From the NCBI GenBank assembly GCA_036266835.1, contig DATAXD010000043.1, positions 1 through 63,377 of the forward strand: a stretch of 63,377 nucleotides of DNA. Reading direction: 5' to 3'. Made by a program: the position numbers and the translations under genes. Positions 25,150 through 36,990 of the stretch are shown one piece after another. The stretch comes from Galbitalea sp036266835 (GTDB taxonomy: Bacteria > Actinomycetota > Actinomycetes > Actinomycetales > Microbacteriaceae). Under the pieces are notes generated by a model that made no database searches, was not told the origin of the DNA, and worked only from the letters and a program-made list of their open reading frames with translations. How positions within the stretch are numbered: the stretch's first letter is position 1; each line of letters starts with the position of its first letter.

Positions 25150-26364
25150 ATGCGTGTGCTTCTGGCCGGAGCTTCCGGTGCCATCGGGACCTATCTGATC
25201 CCACAATTGATAGAGGCGAAGCACGAAGTCATCGGCATTACCCGCCACGCCGGAGCGCTCGCCGACAGTGGCGCTCGCGAAATCGTCGCCGATGCGCTCG
25301 ATCGGGCCAGCCTGCTGGCCGCCCTGGACGGAGTCAAGGCGGATGCGGTCGTGCACCAACTCACTGCGCTATCGAAACCGCCCACTACGGACCGGCTCAT
25401 GCGCCCGACGAACCGTCTTCGCGCCGAGGGAACGAGCAACCTGATCGCCGCGGCCCGCAAGGTCGGGGCGAAGAAGTTCGTCGCGGCATCCTTCTTCGGA
25501 GGCTACGGCTTCAACGATCTTGGACCCGAGCCGCTGTACGAAACGGCGAGGTTTGGCGAACCGGACGACCGCAACGACGCGACGCTCCTCGCCCTGCTCA
25601 CGCTCGAGCAGCAGGTGCGGGCGTTCGGCGGTGTCTCGCTTCGTTACGGGTTGTTCTACGACTCGACCGCTCATGGCGTGTCGCCGGTGTCGCGAACCTG
25701 GGACGGCCTGATTCCCATGGTTCATCTGAAGGATGCGGCGCGGGCGGTCGTGCTCGCGCTGGGCAAGTACAAGCCGGGGTCTGTCTATAACGTCGCGGAT
25801 GATCATCCGATGACGTACCGCGACCGCGAGATCGCGCAGGCCGAGGGGTCGCACCTGAAGCCACCGCGGCAGTTGCCCGATTCCGTGATCCGGCTCACGG
25901 CTCCGTTCGCCGCGATGCTGTTGACGCGCACCAGCATGGTCCTCGACTCATCGAAGGTTCGTGCGGAACTCGGATGGAAGCCCGAGTTCGAGTCACTTCC
26001 TGCGTGCCTGGGCGTGACGGAGCCGGAGGCGAGCGGTCACGTCACCATCCCGCTTGCTGCCGAGCCGAAGGTCGAGCCGGAGTCACAGGTGACACCGGAG
26101 CCGGAGCCGGAGCCAGAGCCGGAGCCGGAGCGAGAGCCAGAGCCAGAGCCAGAGCCAGAGCTGGCTACCGAGCCCGAAGTCGTGACGCCTGCTGAGCCGG
26201 AACCCCAACCCACGCCAGAACCAGAACCGGAACCAGAACCGGATCCCGAGCCCGCTCCAAAGCCGACCGCCAGACGACACCCGGTCGCACCAAAACCGGA
26301 AAAGGATCCGTTCGCCGACATCGAGGCGGCTATCGCCCGCATCGGGTCAAAGTCATCCGACTAG
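25150..26364 (+). CDS. NAD-dependent epimerase/dehydratase family protein with Pro-Glu-rich tail
   Basis: The first 300 residues form an extended short-chain dehydrogenase fold: the N-terminal VLLAGASGAIGTYLIPQL nucleotide loop, VVHQLTALSKP and FVAASFFGGYGF where the Ser/Tyr active site is expected, and VYNVADDHPMTYRD. From about residue 312 to 372 the protein becomes a repetitive Pro-Glu tail, encoded by a GAGCCGGAGCCA-type microrepeat at 26085-26260. It ends with a basic patch and an amphipathic stretch. The substrate is unknown. Such tails usually act as extended spacers, for example in or near the cell wall, but this protein has no export signal. Confidence 0.8.
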   Translation: MRVLLAGASGAIGTYLIPQLIEAKHEVIGITRHAGALADSGAREIVADALDRASLLAALDGVKADAVVHQLTALSKPPTTDRLMRPTNRLRAEGTSNLIAAARKVGAKKFVAASFFGGYGFNDLGPEPLYETARFGEPDDRNDATLLALLTLEQQVRAFGGVSLRYGLFYDSTAHGVSPVSRTWDGLIPMVHLKDAARAVVLALGKYKPGSVYNVADDHPMTYRDREIAQAEGSHLKPPRQLPDSVIRLTAPFAAMLLTRTSMVLDSSKVRAELGWKPEFESLPACLGVTEPEASGHVTIPLAAEPKVEPESQVTPEPEPEPEPEPEREPEPEPEPELATEPEVVTPAEPEPQPTPEPEPEPEPDPEPAPKPTARRHPVAPKPEKDPFADIEAAIARIGSKSSD

Positions 26365-26543
26365 GGCACCAGCGACTCAATTGGCGGCGCGCTCCCGGAG
26401 AGTCCCGTGTGCGTTGCCGAGGAGATATTGGTGACCCTCCGGTTTTATGCAGGGTCCACTCGGCGTGTCGTGAATTCGTCCTCGATCGCGCACGGCGAAG
26501 CGTTGGTCAGGGCGCGGTCAGAGGAGCCACCTAGACTGTCGGG

Positions 26544-30149
<3,606 letters not shown>

Positions 30150-30199
30150 GCAGCGGTTTGAGACCTCTCGCGGAGTTTGGGGTGAGCGAGACCAGCGGC

Positions 30200-30982
30200 T
30201 CACTCGCTGACGGTCACCCCGCCGTTCGCGACAGTAACCGACTCGCAGGTCAGCGACTGGGCGACCGTCACGCGCGAATCGCTGGCGGCGAGTCCGGTAC
30301 CCACGGTCACCGGCGGGCCGAAGCTCGCGAAGCTACCCGTCGCGTTGAGGTTCAACGGGCGCTTGGTCACCGTGTAGGTGCTGCCCGTCATCGTGGCCTG
30401 GAACTGCACGACGTATCCGAGCGAGCATCCGACACCGCTTCCGGTACTCGCGAAGTCGTTGTAGTCGAGCGGGAACTGGTTGCCGTGTGAATCCTTGGTG
30501 GTGACCCATCCGCAGCTGACGAAGAAGTGCACCGAGGCCGACCGGTTGTCGTCGGTAAGCGCCACGATGCGATGGTCGTTGAGGCGGGCGATGAATCCCA
30601 CGCGAGCCGTCGGCGCCGCAGTTGAGAGTGGGAATGAATAGGTCGCCCCGGATGCCGTGGTAACACCGAATTCGAGGCTGGGGGTTGTGGTCACCCACTC
30701 GGTGTCGGCGAGTCCGTCGCCATCGACATCGATTGTCGTGCGGGGGATCGCGCCGGCCGGCATGGTCGCGGTAGTTGGGGCGCATCCTGCTGCGGTCGGC
30801 GACGCGGTGGGTGTTGTCGGCGGCGTTGTGGCCGTCGGCGTCGCGCTGGGGCTGGTCACCGGCGGCGAGGTCGTGGTGGGTGTCGGCGTTGGTGCGGGAG
30901 TTGGCGTGCATCCGCTGACGAACATCGCGACAGCGATACCGACGGTGGCCAGAACAGCGATGGGGGACAGACGCTTGGACAT
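30200..30982 (-). CDS. Hypothetical lipoprotein with Thr-Pro linker
   Basis: A 260-residue protein with a lipoprotein signal: hydrophobic stretch, then lipobox VSGC with the cysteine near residue 25. About 45 residues rich in Thr, Pro and Ser follow and would span the wall. The folded part starts near residue 70 with four or more cysteines and a DVDGDGLADTEW loop, a calcium-binding pattern found in FG-GAP/VCBS-like repeats. No enzyme motif is visible. It converges with mfd. Confidence 0.75.
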   Translation of the reverse strand: MSKRLSPIAVLATVGIAVAMFVSGCTPTPAPTPTPTTTSPPVTSPSATPTATTPPTTPTASPTAAGCAPTTATMPAGAIPRTTIDVDGDGLADTEWVTTTPSLEFGVTTASGATYSFPLSTAAPTARVGFIARLNDHRIVALTDDNRSASVHFFVSCGWVTTKDSHGNQFPLDYNDFASTGSGVGCSLGYVVQFQATMTGSTYTVTKRPLNLNATGSFASFGPPVTVGTGLAASDSRVTVAQSLTCESVTVANGGVTVSE

Positions 30983-31031
30983 GAGCCAAAGCTAGACCCG
31001 ATCCGCCCAATCGCTCATGGGTAAGTGCTGC

Positions 31032-32648
31032 TCAATTCTTGGACGACTCCAAGCGAGGTCGCCGCGGATGAACTTCCGGCGGGAACAGGTGCAGCTCAGT
31101 TGGAACACCTTCGCTCAGGTCGATCACGTCTTGCCGGATCTCCCTGTCACGGCCCGTTAGCCGCTTCGTCTGCGCGCGACGATACTCAGCCCACGATGGC
31201 ACGACGAATGTCTCGACCATCGCCTCGGCATCCTCACCACTTCGGTACAGGCGCCTGCGGGTCGCGCCCGTTCGGCGGCGCATCTGGCGGAGGATGGTGG
31301 CGGCATCCTGGAACGCGTCGACGTTCTCGTGCAACACCCGATAGGTGATCGCTATCGTCACGGGTCCATCCGTCGGCTGGGGTTCGAACACGAGCGTCGG
31401 CGCGGGCCACGTCAGCTCGAAAGTGCGATCGATTTTCCCAGTTAGCGCGTGCAGCGGCCAGATCGCGACGCTAGCGGCAACCAGCACCAGCAGGAGCGCT
31501 GTGATCCCGAGGGTGTCTGGCGTTCCGATGACCTGCGCGAGGGCGCCCCACAGGTATGAGCCGATCGCCATCGTGCCCATGAAGACCAGGATGTACATCG
31601 CCGCGCCCCGCGAACGCACCCACTGCGGCAGCGTCAATTGCAGGGATGCGTTGAGCACGGTCAGGGTCCCAATCCAGGCGATGCCGCACAACACGAGCAG
31701 GATGAGTGCCGGCGCGAACGGAAGAAACGCCGCTCCGGCGACCCCGACGGCGTAGAGCGCGGCGCTGGCCGCAAGGATGACGTTGTCTTTCGCGTGCGCA
31801 CGGGCGAGCGGAAGCGTAAACACCGCGACGACGGCGCCGACTCCGAGCGCGCCGAGCATCGCGCCGTAACCGGTCGCGTCCAGGTGCAGTCGCTGGGCGA
31901 CGAGCGGCAGCAGAGCCCAGATCGCGCTGGCCGGAAGGGCGAACAGGGACGATCGCAGCAAGATCCGCCTGATCAGATAAGCGGATGCGATGTACCGCAC
32001 GCCAGCGGCCAGCGCTCCCCAGAACGGCTCGCGGTCATCCAGTCCGGGTTGAGGTTCGCGCTTCCACCAGGACAAGGCGACGGCCGCGGCGATGAAGCTG
32101 GCGGCGTTGATGCCAAACACGACGGGTGTACCGAATGCCGAGAGCACAATGCCGGCAAGTGCAGGGCCGATTGCGCGGGCCGCGTTCACGGTCACGCCGC
32201 CGAGTCCGGATGCGGCCGCAATCTGTTCGCGTGGCACGAGCTCGGGCTGGATGGCCTGCCACGCAGGTGCGGTCAGCGCCGATGATGCCCCGATGAGCGC
32301 GGTGAACAAGAGCAGCAACCAGGGGGTGAGGCCGTGGGCCGCCGCGATGACGGTGAGCCCGACAGTGATGGCGGCGCTGGCGATCGATCCGCCGATGAGC
32401 AGCTTTCGGCGATCGAGCGAATCCGACAACACGCCCGCCGGAAGCGAGAGGAGCATCGAGGGCGCAAGGCTCGCCGTCTGCACCAGCGCGATGATTGTTG
32501 CACCTGCTGCGCTTTCGACCAGGAACCACTGGGCGCCGACCGTCTGCATCCAGGTGCCGATGTTGCTGCCGAGTTGCGCGAACCAGAGCACGCGGAATAC
32601 GGGGATCGCCAGCGGTGCCCATGCGGAGACTCGAGACGTCGCAGCCAT
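31032..32648 (-). CDS. MFS exporter of the MFS_3 / EntS type with C-terminal soluble domain
   Basis: About twelve membrane segments occupy residues 12-400, with the opening PVFRVLWFAQLGSNIGTWMQTV and loop SDSLDRRKLLIGG typical of the MFS_3 (transmembrane secretion effector) group. A soluble domain of about 125 residues follows (TFELTWPAPTLVF onward), as is usual for the longer members of the group. Relatives export siderophores or drugs. The start ATG is at 32648; the DUF998 gene lies just upstream on the same strand (22-base gap), so they may be co-transcribed. Confidence 0.85.
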   Translation of the reverse strand: MAATSRVSAWAPLAIPVFRVLWFAQLGSNIGTWMQTVGAQWFLVESAAGATIIALVQTASLAPSMLLSLPAGVLSDSLDRRKLLIGGSIASAAITVGLTVIAAAHGLTPWLLLLFTALIGASSALTAPAWQAIQPELVPREQIAAASGLGGVTVNAARAIGPALAGIVLSAFGTPVVFGINAASFIAAAVALSWWKREPQPGLDDREPFWGALAAGVRYIASAYLIRRILLRSSLFALPASAIWALLPLVAQRLHLDATGYGAMLGALGVGAVVAVFTLPLARAHAKDNVILAASAALYAVGVAGAAFLPFAPALILLVLCGIAWIGTLTVLNASLQLTLPQWVRSRGAAMYILVFMGTMAIGSYLWGALAQVIGTPDTLGITALLLVLVAASVAIWPLHALTGKIDRTFELTWPAPTLVFEPQPTDGPVTIAITYRVLHENVDAFQDAATILRQMRRRTGATRRRLYRSGEDAEAMVETFVVPSWAEYRRAQTKRLTGRDREIRQDVIDLSEGVPTELHLFPPEVHPRRPRLESSKN

Positions 32649-32669
32649 CCCGTTCAGATTACCTGTCGG

Positions 32670-33314
32670 TCAGTTCCGGGTGGTTGGGAGGTTCGGGGGG
32701 CTCGCGGGGCGTTCGGCGCGAGCAACGGCGACCATGGTCACCGCCAGCCAGGCGAGTTCGGCGGCGAGAAATATCCGTTCGATCAGCCCGAAGGCTCCAA
32801 ACGGATGAATCAGGAGGATGAATGCCGCCGGCCCCACGATTGACAGAACGCGCTGCGCCATCCGGAGCCCGCCGGTTACCGTCGAGCGCGAGAACGACAT
32901 CCCGATCGTCGCAACGGCGATCGCGATGAAGGCGATGAGGGCCAGCAGGTCGTGCCGGCTTCCCGATGCGAGCACGGTATACCCCGGCGGATTGTCTGGG
33001 AAGAACGCGAGCAACGCGGATGCGACGCCCCACACGAGAACGAGCGCTGCCGTCCATCGTCGAGCCATCCCGCTGCGCATCAAAGCCACTGCCGCCTCGA
33101 TGGAGAAGATGCCGCGAAAAACGAAGTTGATGTCCATGAGCCACGAGAAGCGTCCGCGCCCGTAGTCGCTTTCGGCGTTGCGGAGGAGGCTGTAGTCGGG
33201 GCGCAGGAACGCGAGGACGACGTCGATCGCGACATAAAGCGCGATCCCGATGAGCGCGGCCTGTGCCCAGCCTCGGGCTGGTCGCGTGGCGGGAGTTTCG
33301 ATGGTCACCAGCAC
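32670..33314 (-). CDS. DUF998 family membrane protein
   Basis: A 214-residue protein with about six membrane segments. The first-loop pattern DYSLLRNAESDYGRGRFSWLMD is characteristic of the DUF998 group, whose role is unknown. GTG at 33314 is taken as start; a second GTG two codons later is equally possible. It lies upstream of the MFS gene on the same strand and next to a REP-like element at its 5' side. Confidence 0.8.
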   Translation of the reverse strand: MLVTIETPATRPARGWAQAALIGIALYVAIDVVLAFLRPDYSLLRNAESDYGRGRFSWLMDINFVFRGIFSIEAAVALMRSGMARRWTAALVLVWGVASALLAFFPDNPPGYTVLASGSRHDLLALIAFIAIAVATIGMSFSRSTVTGGLRMAQRVLSIVGPAAFILLIHPFGAFGLIERIFLAAELAWLAVTMVAVARAERPASPPNLPTTRN

Positions 33315-33334
33315 ATTATCGCGCGTACCGCGCG

Positions 33335-33373
33335 GGTCGAGTAGCGCGCCCTAAGGGCACGCGTATCGAGACC
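33335..33373. repeat. Dispersed palindromic element (GGTCGAGTAGC type)
   Basis: GGTCGAGTAGCGCGCC, then CTAAGG, then GCACGCGTATCGAGACC. The outer arms and the inner GCGCGCC/GGCACGCG halves are quasi-palindromic. It lies between the DUF998 gene and the convergent-side end of the 101-residue protein gene, whose stop codon is two bases away. Confidence 0.7.
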
Positions 33374-33374
33374 G

Positions 33375-33680
33375 CTACACCTCGGGCATCTTCCATTCGT
33401 CGAGGAATTCGTCGGCGGTCATGTTCGCCAGGTCGTTGCGGACGGTGGTGAGCATCGCATCCGGGGATCCGATGTCGGCGGGGGTGCGAACGATGACTCG
33501 GCCGTTGTCTTTGCGGCGGATGACGAGGTCGAGGCGTCCGGGATGGCCAGGCTTGAGGGCGTCATCGAGCGTGGGGGAACTGTACTGCCGCCGGCGGGTA
33601 CTCGGCTTCGGTTGCTCTACGATGGCAGCCTCGTAGACCGTGGATGCGGGTTCCATCAATTCAGTCTGCGCGGCCTCCAT
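33375..33680 (-). CDS. Hypothetical small protein near VapBC
   Basis: A 101-residue soluble protein starting at an ATG (33680). The N-terminal 35 residues look disordered (STRRRQYSSPTLDDALKPG). A compact beta-alpha part follows (LDLVIRRKDNGRVIVRTPAD) and the protein ends TADEFLDEWKMPEV. I do not recognise it. Its position 100 bases after the vapC stop on the same strand could suggest a link to that module, but the sequence gives no direct support. Confidence 0.55.
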   Translation of the reverse strand: MEAAQTELMEPASTVYEAAIVEQPKPSTRRRQYSSPTLDDALKPGHPGRLDLVIRRKDNGRVIVRTPADIGSPDAMLTTVRNDLANMTADEFLDEWKMPEV

Positions 33681-33783
33681 GCACGGTTCCTGAGTGTTGG
33701 CTTGCGGTTTCCTCAGTGACCGTAGATTTCACGCCGATGCCCGAGGGCGACGACGATTACAAGGAAGGGGTGCCGAACGAAGG

Positions 33784-34215
33784 TTATGCGGCGATTGGAT
33801 CGAACCAGCGGAGCCCCTCGAATCGAGCAAACCCTTGGTCGTGGCTCGCGAGCCTCAGCCCGTGCGAGATTGAGAGTGCGGCGAGGTGAACGTCAGGTAC
33901 GTCATTGCTCGACAAACCAGGGCTGCCCACAAGTTCACTAACGATCTGCGCGTGCTGCGGCGTCGGCGTGGGTACCCACACCCTCGGATCGGCGAGCAGT
34001 TGTCCAACACGCGTCCACGCGTCAGTGACGGTCATTGGGTGGCGGTAGATCCGTTCATTGCTGATCAATCGAACGCATCCCATCGCTGTCTCCCAGGGGA
34101 CTGCAATCGGTGTGCCACCTGTGAGTTCGCGCTCGAGCCAAACTCGCGTGCGTTCGTGGTGAGGGCTGGAGATATCAAACGTGTAGACGAGCAGGTTGAT
34201 GTCGACCGCGATCAC
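33784..34215 (-). CDS. PIN-domain toxin, VapC family
   Basis: A predicted RNase toxin. The 143 residues show the PIN acidic set: D4 in AVDINLLVY, glutamate in VPWETAMG, and two aspartates in SSNDVPDVHLAAL and LASHDQGF. It starts with an ATG overlapping the antitoxin stop by four bases, the usual toxin-antitoxin arrangement. Targets of VapC proteins are typically tRNA or rRNA; this one is not known. Confidence 0.87.
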   Translation of the reverse strand: MIAVDINLLVYTFDISSPHHERTRVWLERELTGGTPIAVPWETAMGCVRLISNERIYRHPMTVTDAWTRVGQLLADPRVWVPTPTPQHAQIVSELVGSPGLSSNDVPDVHLAALSISHGLRLASHDQGFARFEGLRWFDPIAA

Positions 34216-34460
34216 TTGTGATCTTCGCCCTCGGCGAAGTCAATCGCTCGCGATCCACTGGTCACGTCGAGCAACGCGCCGCCAAGATCGACAGGATGGA
34301 TAGGGCTCGGCCGTGACATCGTCGTGATTTGACCGTCTCGCACCTTCACTCCCGCTCGCACAAGGTCGTTGAGCGCTCGCTTGAAGCCCTTGCCGTCGGT
34401 CTTGCGGATGCGCTCGACATCGCTCGCCACGTCAGCGTCCAGTGTCACTGTGGTCCTCAT
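34212..34460 (-). CDS. VapB-type antitoxin (ribbon-helix-helix)
   Basis: An 82-residue protein whose N-terminus, MRTTVTLDADVASDVERI, is a ribbon-helix-helix DNA-binding segment. The C-terminal part (DLGGALLDVTSGSRAIDFAEGED) would wrap the toxin. The four-base overlap with the PIN gene, antitoxin first, supports a VapBC pair. Such antitoxins repress their own promoter; the AT-rich stretch just upstream (34461-34500) is the likely site. Confidence 0.82.
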   Translation of the reverse strand: MRTTVTLDADVASDVERIRKTDGKGFKRALNDLVRAGVKVRDGQITTMSRPSPIHPVDLGGALLDVTSGSRAIDFAEGEDHK

Positions 34461-34585
34461 GCCTCGAGTCTAAATGAAAATGATGCTTTGATGCCCTTTC
34501 ATTCTTCAGTCCAAACACCGTCGCCACGCGACTGGCGCCAGACGTGTGGAAGGTCATGTGAAACGCGGCGTTGTGAGGGAGCGCA

Positions 34586-34999
34586 CTACTCCGGCGCTTC
34601 CCCAATCCGGTCAAGCAGCTCACGCAGCGTCGTCAGTTCACGAGCGCTGAGCTTCGCGAACGACCGCTCGGTGACAGGGCGAGTGACCGCGAAGCCGACA
34701 TCCACGATCCGTCGTCCTTCTGCCGTCAGTGCGTGCTCCACTCGACGTCCGCGTCCGGATGTCCGCACGATTAGCCCCTGAGACTCGAGGCGGTTGGCCA
34801 GAGTGCCAAACGCCTGGTCGCTCTGGAAGGTTGCGATCGCAAGGTCGTGCGCGGATGAGTCGGGCGACTCCGAGATCGCGCGCAGGGCATCCCATTGCAC
34901 GAGCGTCGTGCCGACCGCCGCCAGAGCGCGATCGGCAGCTCGGTGGTTTCGGTACTGCGCGCGCTTGAGCAGCCGCCCGGTGATTTGCTGGTCCGTCAT
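34586..34999 (-). CDS. MarR family transcriptional regulator
   Basis: A 137-residue winged-helix protein: VQWDALRAISESPDSSAHDL, recognition part FQSDQAFGTLANRLESQGL and wing RTSGRGRRVEHALTAEG. It is divergent from the alpha/beta hydrolase gene, with a 22-base inverted repeat between them, so it probably represses both genes in response to a small phenolic or lipophilic ligand. Confidence 0.88.
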   Translation of the reverse strand: MTDQQITGRLLKRAQYRNHRAADRALAAVGTTLVQWDALRAISESPDSSAHDLAIATFQSDQAFGTLANRLESQGLIVRTSGRGRRVEHALTAEGRRIVDVGFAVTRPVTERSFAKLSARELTTLRELLDRIGEAPE

Positions 35000-35020
35000 G
35001 CGTTCACCATATCAGCTTGC

Positions 35021-35042
35021 GTATATAAACATATTGATATAC
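35021..35042. promoter_or_regulatory. Likely MarR operator in divergent promoter region
   Basis: GTATAT (35021-35026) and ATATAC (35037-35042) are the arms of an AT-rich inverted repeat with a 10-base spacer. It is centred in the 53-base gap between the divergent MarR and hydrolase genes. Repressor binding here would block both. Confidence 0.6.
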
Positions 35043-35052
35043 AGTTCCACAC

Positions 35053-35793
35053 ATGTTTGAAATTCAGGAATTCGGAACCGGTCGCCCAACGCTCGTCCTT
35101 CATGGCGGCGGCGGACCTTTCACCACGGCTCTTCTCGCTCAGCACCTCGCCGAGGCAACCCACGTCATCGCGCCGACGCATCCCGGCTTCAACGGGACCC
35201 CTCGAGACGACAGCGTCACAACGGTTCGCTCGCTCGCCGACCTGTACGCGCACTACCTGATCGAGCATGACCTCACGGATGTCCTGGCCGTCGGCTCCTC
35301 GATGGGCGGATGGCTCGCTGCCGAACTCGCCCTCGGATCCGCCGCCGACCGCCTCGCCGGCATCGTCCTGATTAATGCGGCTGGCGTCGACGTCGAGGGT
35401 CACCCGATCCGCGACATCAGTGGGATGCCCCCGCAGGAGCTCGCGAAGTGGAGCTTCCACGATCCGTCCAACCTCCGGCTTCCGCCGCCGACCCCCGAGG
35501 GTCTGGCGATCGCGCAGGGCAATGCCGCAACTCTCGCGTCGCTCGCCAGCGATCCGTATATGTGCGACACAACGCTGCTCGGACGTCTTGGCGGAATCCA
35601 CACCCCGGCTCTCGTGATCTGGGGCGCCTCGGATCGTGTGGTCGACGTCGACTACGGTCGCGCCTACGCTGCTGCGATTCCGGATGCCCGTTTCGAGCTC
35701 GTCCCGGATGCCGGCCACCTCCCGTTCCTCGAGAACGCCCCGGCAGTCTTCGCCGCGCTCGACCCGTTCGTTGCCAATCCGGTGGTCGAGTAG
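35053..35793 (+). CDS. Alpha/beta hydrolase
   Basis: A 246-residue hydrolase. HGGGGPFTT forms the oxyanion region, the nucleophile serine is in VGSSMGGWLAAE near residue 84, the acid is in IWGASDRVVD and the histidine is in PDAGHLPF. The substrate is unknown. The last residues PVVE and the TAG stop are read from the dispersed repeat at 35784-35820. A truncated second copy of the C-terminal half is at 36481-36915. Confidence 0.88.
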   Translation: MFEIQEFGTGRPTLVLHGGGGPFTTALLAQHLAEATHVIAPTHPGFNGTPRDDSVTTVRSLADLYAHYLIEHDLTDVLAVGSSMGGWLAAELALGSAADRLAGIVLINAAGVDVEGHPIRDISGMPPQELAKWSFHDPSNLRLPPPTPEGLAIAQGNAATLASLASDPYMCDTTLLGRLGGIHTPALVIWGASDRVVDVDYGRAYAAAIPDARFELVPDAGHLPFLENAPAVFAALDPFVANPVVE

Positions 35794-35820
35794 CGAGCCG
35801 AAGCCACGCGTGTCGAGACC
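35784..35820. repeat. Dispersed palindromic element at a hydrolase 3' end
   Basis: GGTCGAGTAGCGAGCC, AAG-centred, then CCACGCGTGTCGAGACC. It has the same plan as 33335-33373 and 55780-55816. The GTCGAGTAG part supplies the last two codons and the stop of the hydrolase gene. Confidence 0.7.
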
Positions 35821-35910
35821 CCCACCCGATTGCATCGCGCGTTACACAGCCATTACGCACTCATCCGTAGCCTGAGTTGATCAAGCAGCAGACAGACTTA
35901 GGAGACGGCT

Positions 35911-36459
35911 ATGCGGAAAGCGATTTTGGTTGTTGTCGGCGTTGGTATCGCCGCTTTGACGCTGACCGGGTGCGCTCCGGCTAGCGGCGCATCCGGCGGC
36001 GGTTCGACCGGCGGCAACTCAGGTGGGACAGGCGCATCCGCCGGTGCCTCGGTGTCCATGCCAACTGGCAAGGTCGCCCTCTGCTCCGTGTTTACTGCAG
36101 CCGCCCTCTCGTCGGCGAGCGGCAAGAGCTTCAGCGAAACGGTCGAGACCGACACCGGTGATGGTATCTACGGTTGCGCGTACAACTCGTCCAACGGTAC
36201 GTGGGACTGGATTGTCGCAGTGGAGGAGCCAACGGATGGGCCCGTGACCAACGACGGCTTGGACCTGGGTGGCCCCACCGTAGTGAAGCCAGTGAACGGC
36301 GTCGGCTATCCGACTGTTGCCTCGAAGGCCGGCGTTTCGCTCCTGGTCGGCAAGGACCTGGTCGAGGTCTATACCCCGGCGAGCGACAGCGCCGCGCAGG
36401 CGAGCACCGCCCAGTTCGTGGCAGTTGCCAAAGCGGTGATTGCGGCGGTTGGGAAGTAG
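35911..36459 (+). CDS. Hypothetical lipoprotein
   Basis: A 182-residue protein with a clear lipoprotein signal: hydrophobic stretch and lipobox LTGC with the cysteine at residue 21. A Gly-Ser-Ala linker follows to about residue 48. The mature domain holds two cysteines (ALCSVFTAAAL and YGCAYNSS), a layout like the DUF3558 type of actinobacterial lipoproteins, though I cannot confirm the family. AGGAG precedes the ATG. It lies between the intact hydrolase and its truncated copy. Confidence 0.78.
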   Translation: MRKAILVVVGVGIAALTLTGCAPASGASGGGSTGGNSGGTGASAGASVSMPTGKVALCSVFTAAALSSASGKSFSETVETDTGDGIYGCAYNSSNGTWDWIVAVEEPTDGPVTNDGLDLGGPTVVKPVNGVGYPTVASKAGVSLLVGKDLVEVYTPASDSAAQASTAQFVAVAKAVIAAVGK

Positions 36460-36480
36460 CTGTTCGGCGCACCCCTCGCG

Positions 36481-36915
36481 GTGAATCCCGGTCGTGACGC
36501 CGCCAGCATCGACGTCGAGGGTCACCCGATGCGCGACATCAGCGGCATGCCTCCGCAGCAGCTCGCGAAGTGGAGATTCCACGACCCGACCAACCTCCGC
36601 CTTCCGCCGCCGACCCCCGAGGGTCTCGCGATCGCGCAGGGCAATGCCGCAACTCTCGCGTCGCTCGCGGGCGACCCGTACATGTACGACCCGACACTGC
36701 TCGGTCGCCTGGGCGGAATTCACACGCCAGCCCTCGTGATCTCGGGCGCCTCGGATCGGGTCGTCGACGCCGACTACGGTCGCGCTTACGCGGCGGCGAT
36801 TCCGGATGCCCGTTTCGAGCTCATCCCGGATGCGGGTCATCTCCCGTTCCTGGAGAACGCTCCGGCGGTCTTCGCGGCCCCGGGCCCTTTCGTCGCCAAT
36901 CCGGTGGTCGAGTAG
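36481..36915 (+). pseudogene. Truncated duplicate of the alpha/beta hydrolase
   Basis: From about 36510 the frame matches residues 115-246 of the hydrolase at 35053-35793 almost residue for residue: DVEGHP, DISGMPP, PPTPEGLAIAQGNAATLASLA and ending NPVVE. The lid and the Asp and His catalytic parts remain, but the oxyanion loop and the nucleophile serine are missing. An upstream GTG gives a 144-codon open frame, so it could be translated but not catalytic. The copies probably arose by tandem duplication followed by a deletion. Confidence 0.8.
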
Positions 36916-36990
36916 CCCGAGCAACGCGAGGCCCAACAGAAACCTCGAGGTGAGAATTCCGCGGCCGCAGCCGAACAAGGCGGCATATAG

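Noticed and set aside
33644..33889. Small plus-strand frame between the 101-residue gene and vapC
   Set aside because: Overlaps the vapC 3' end in antisense and lacks any start signal.
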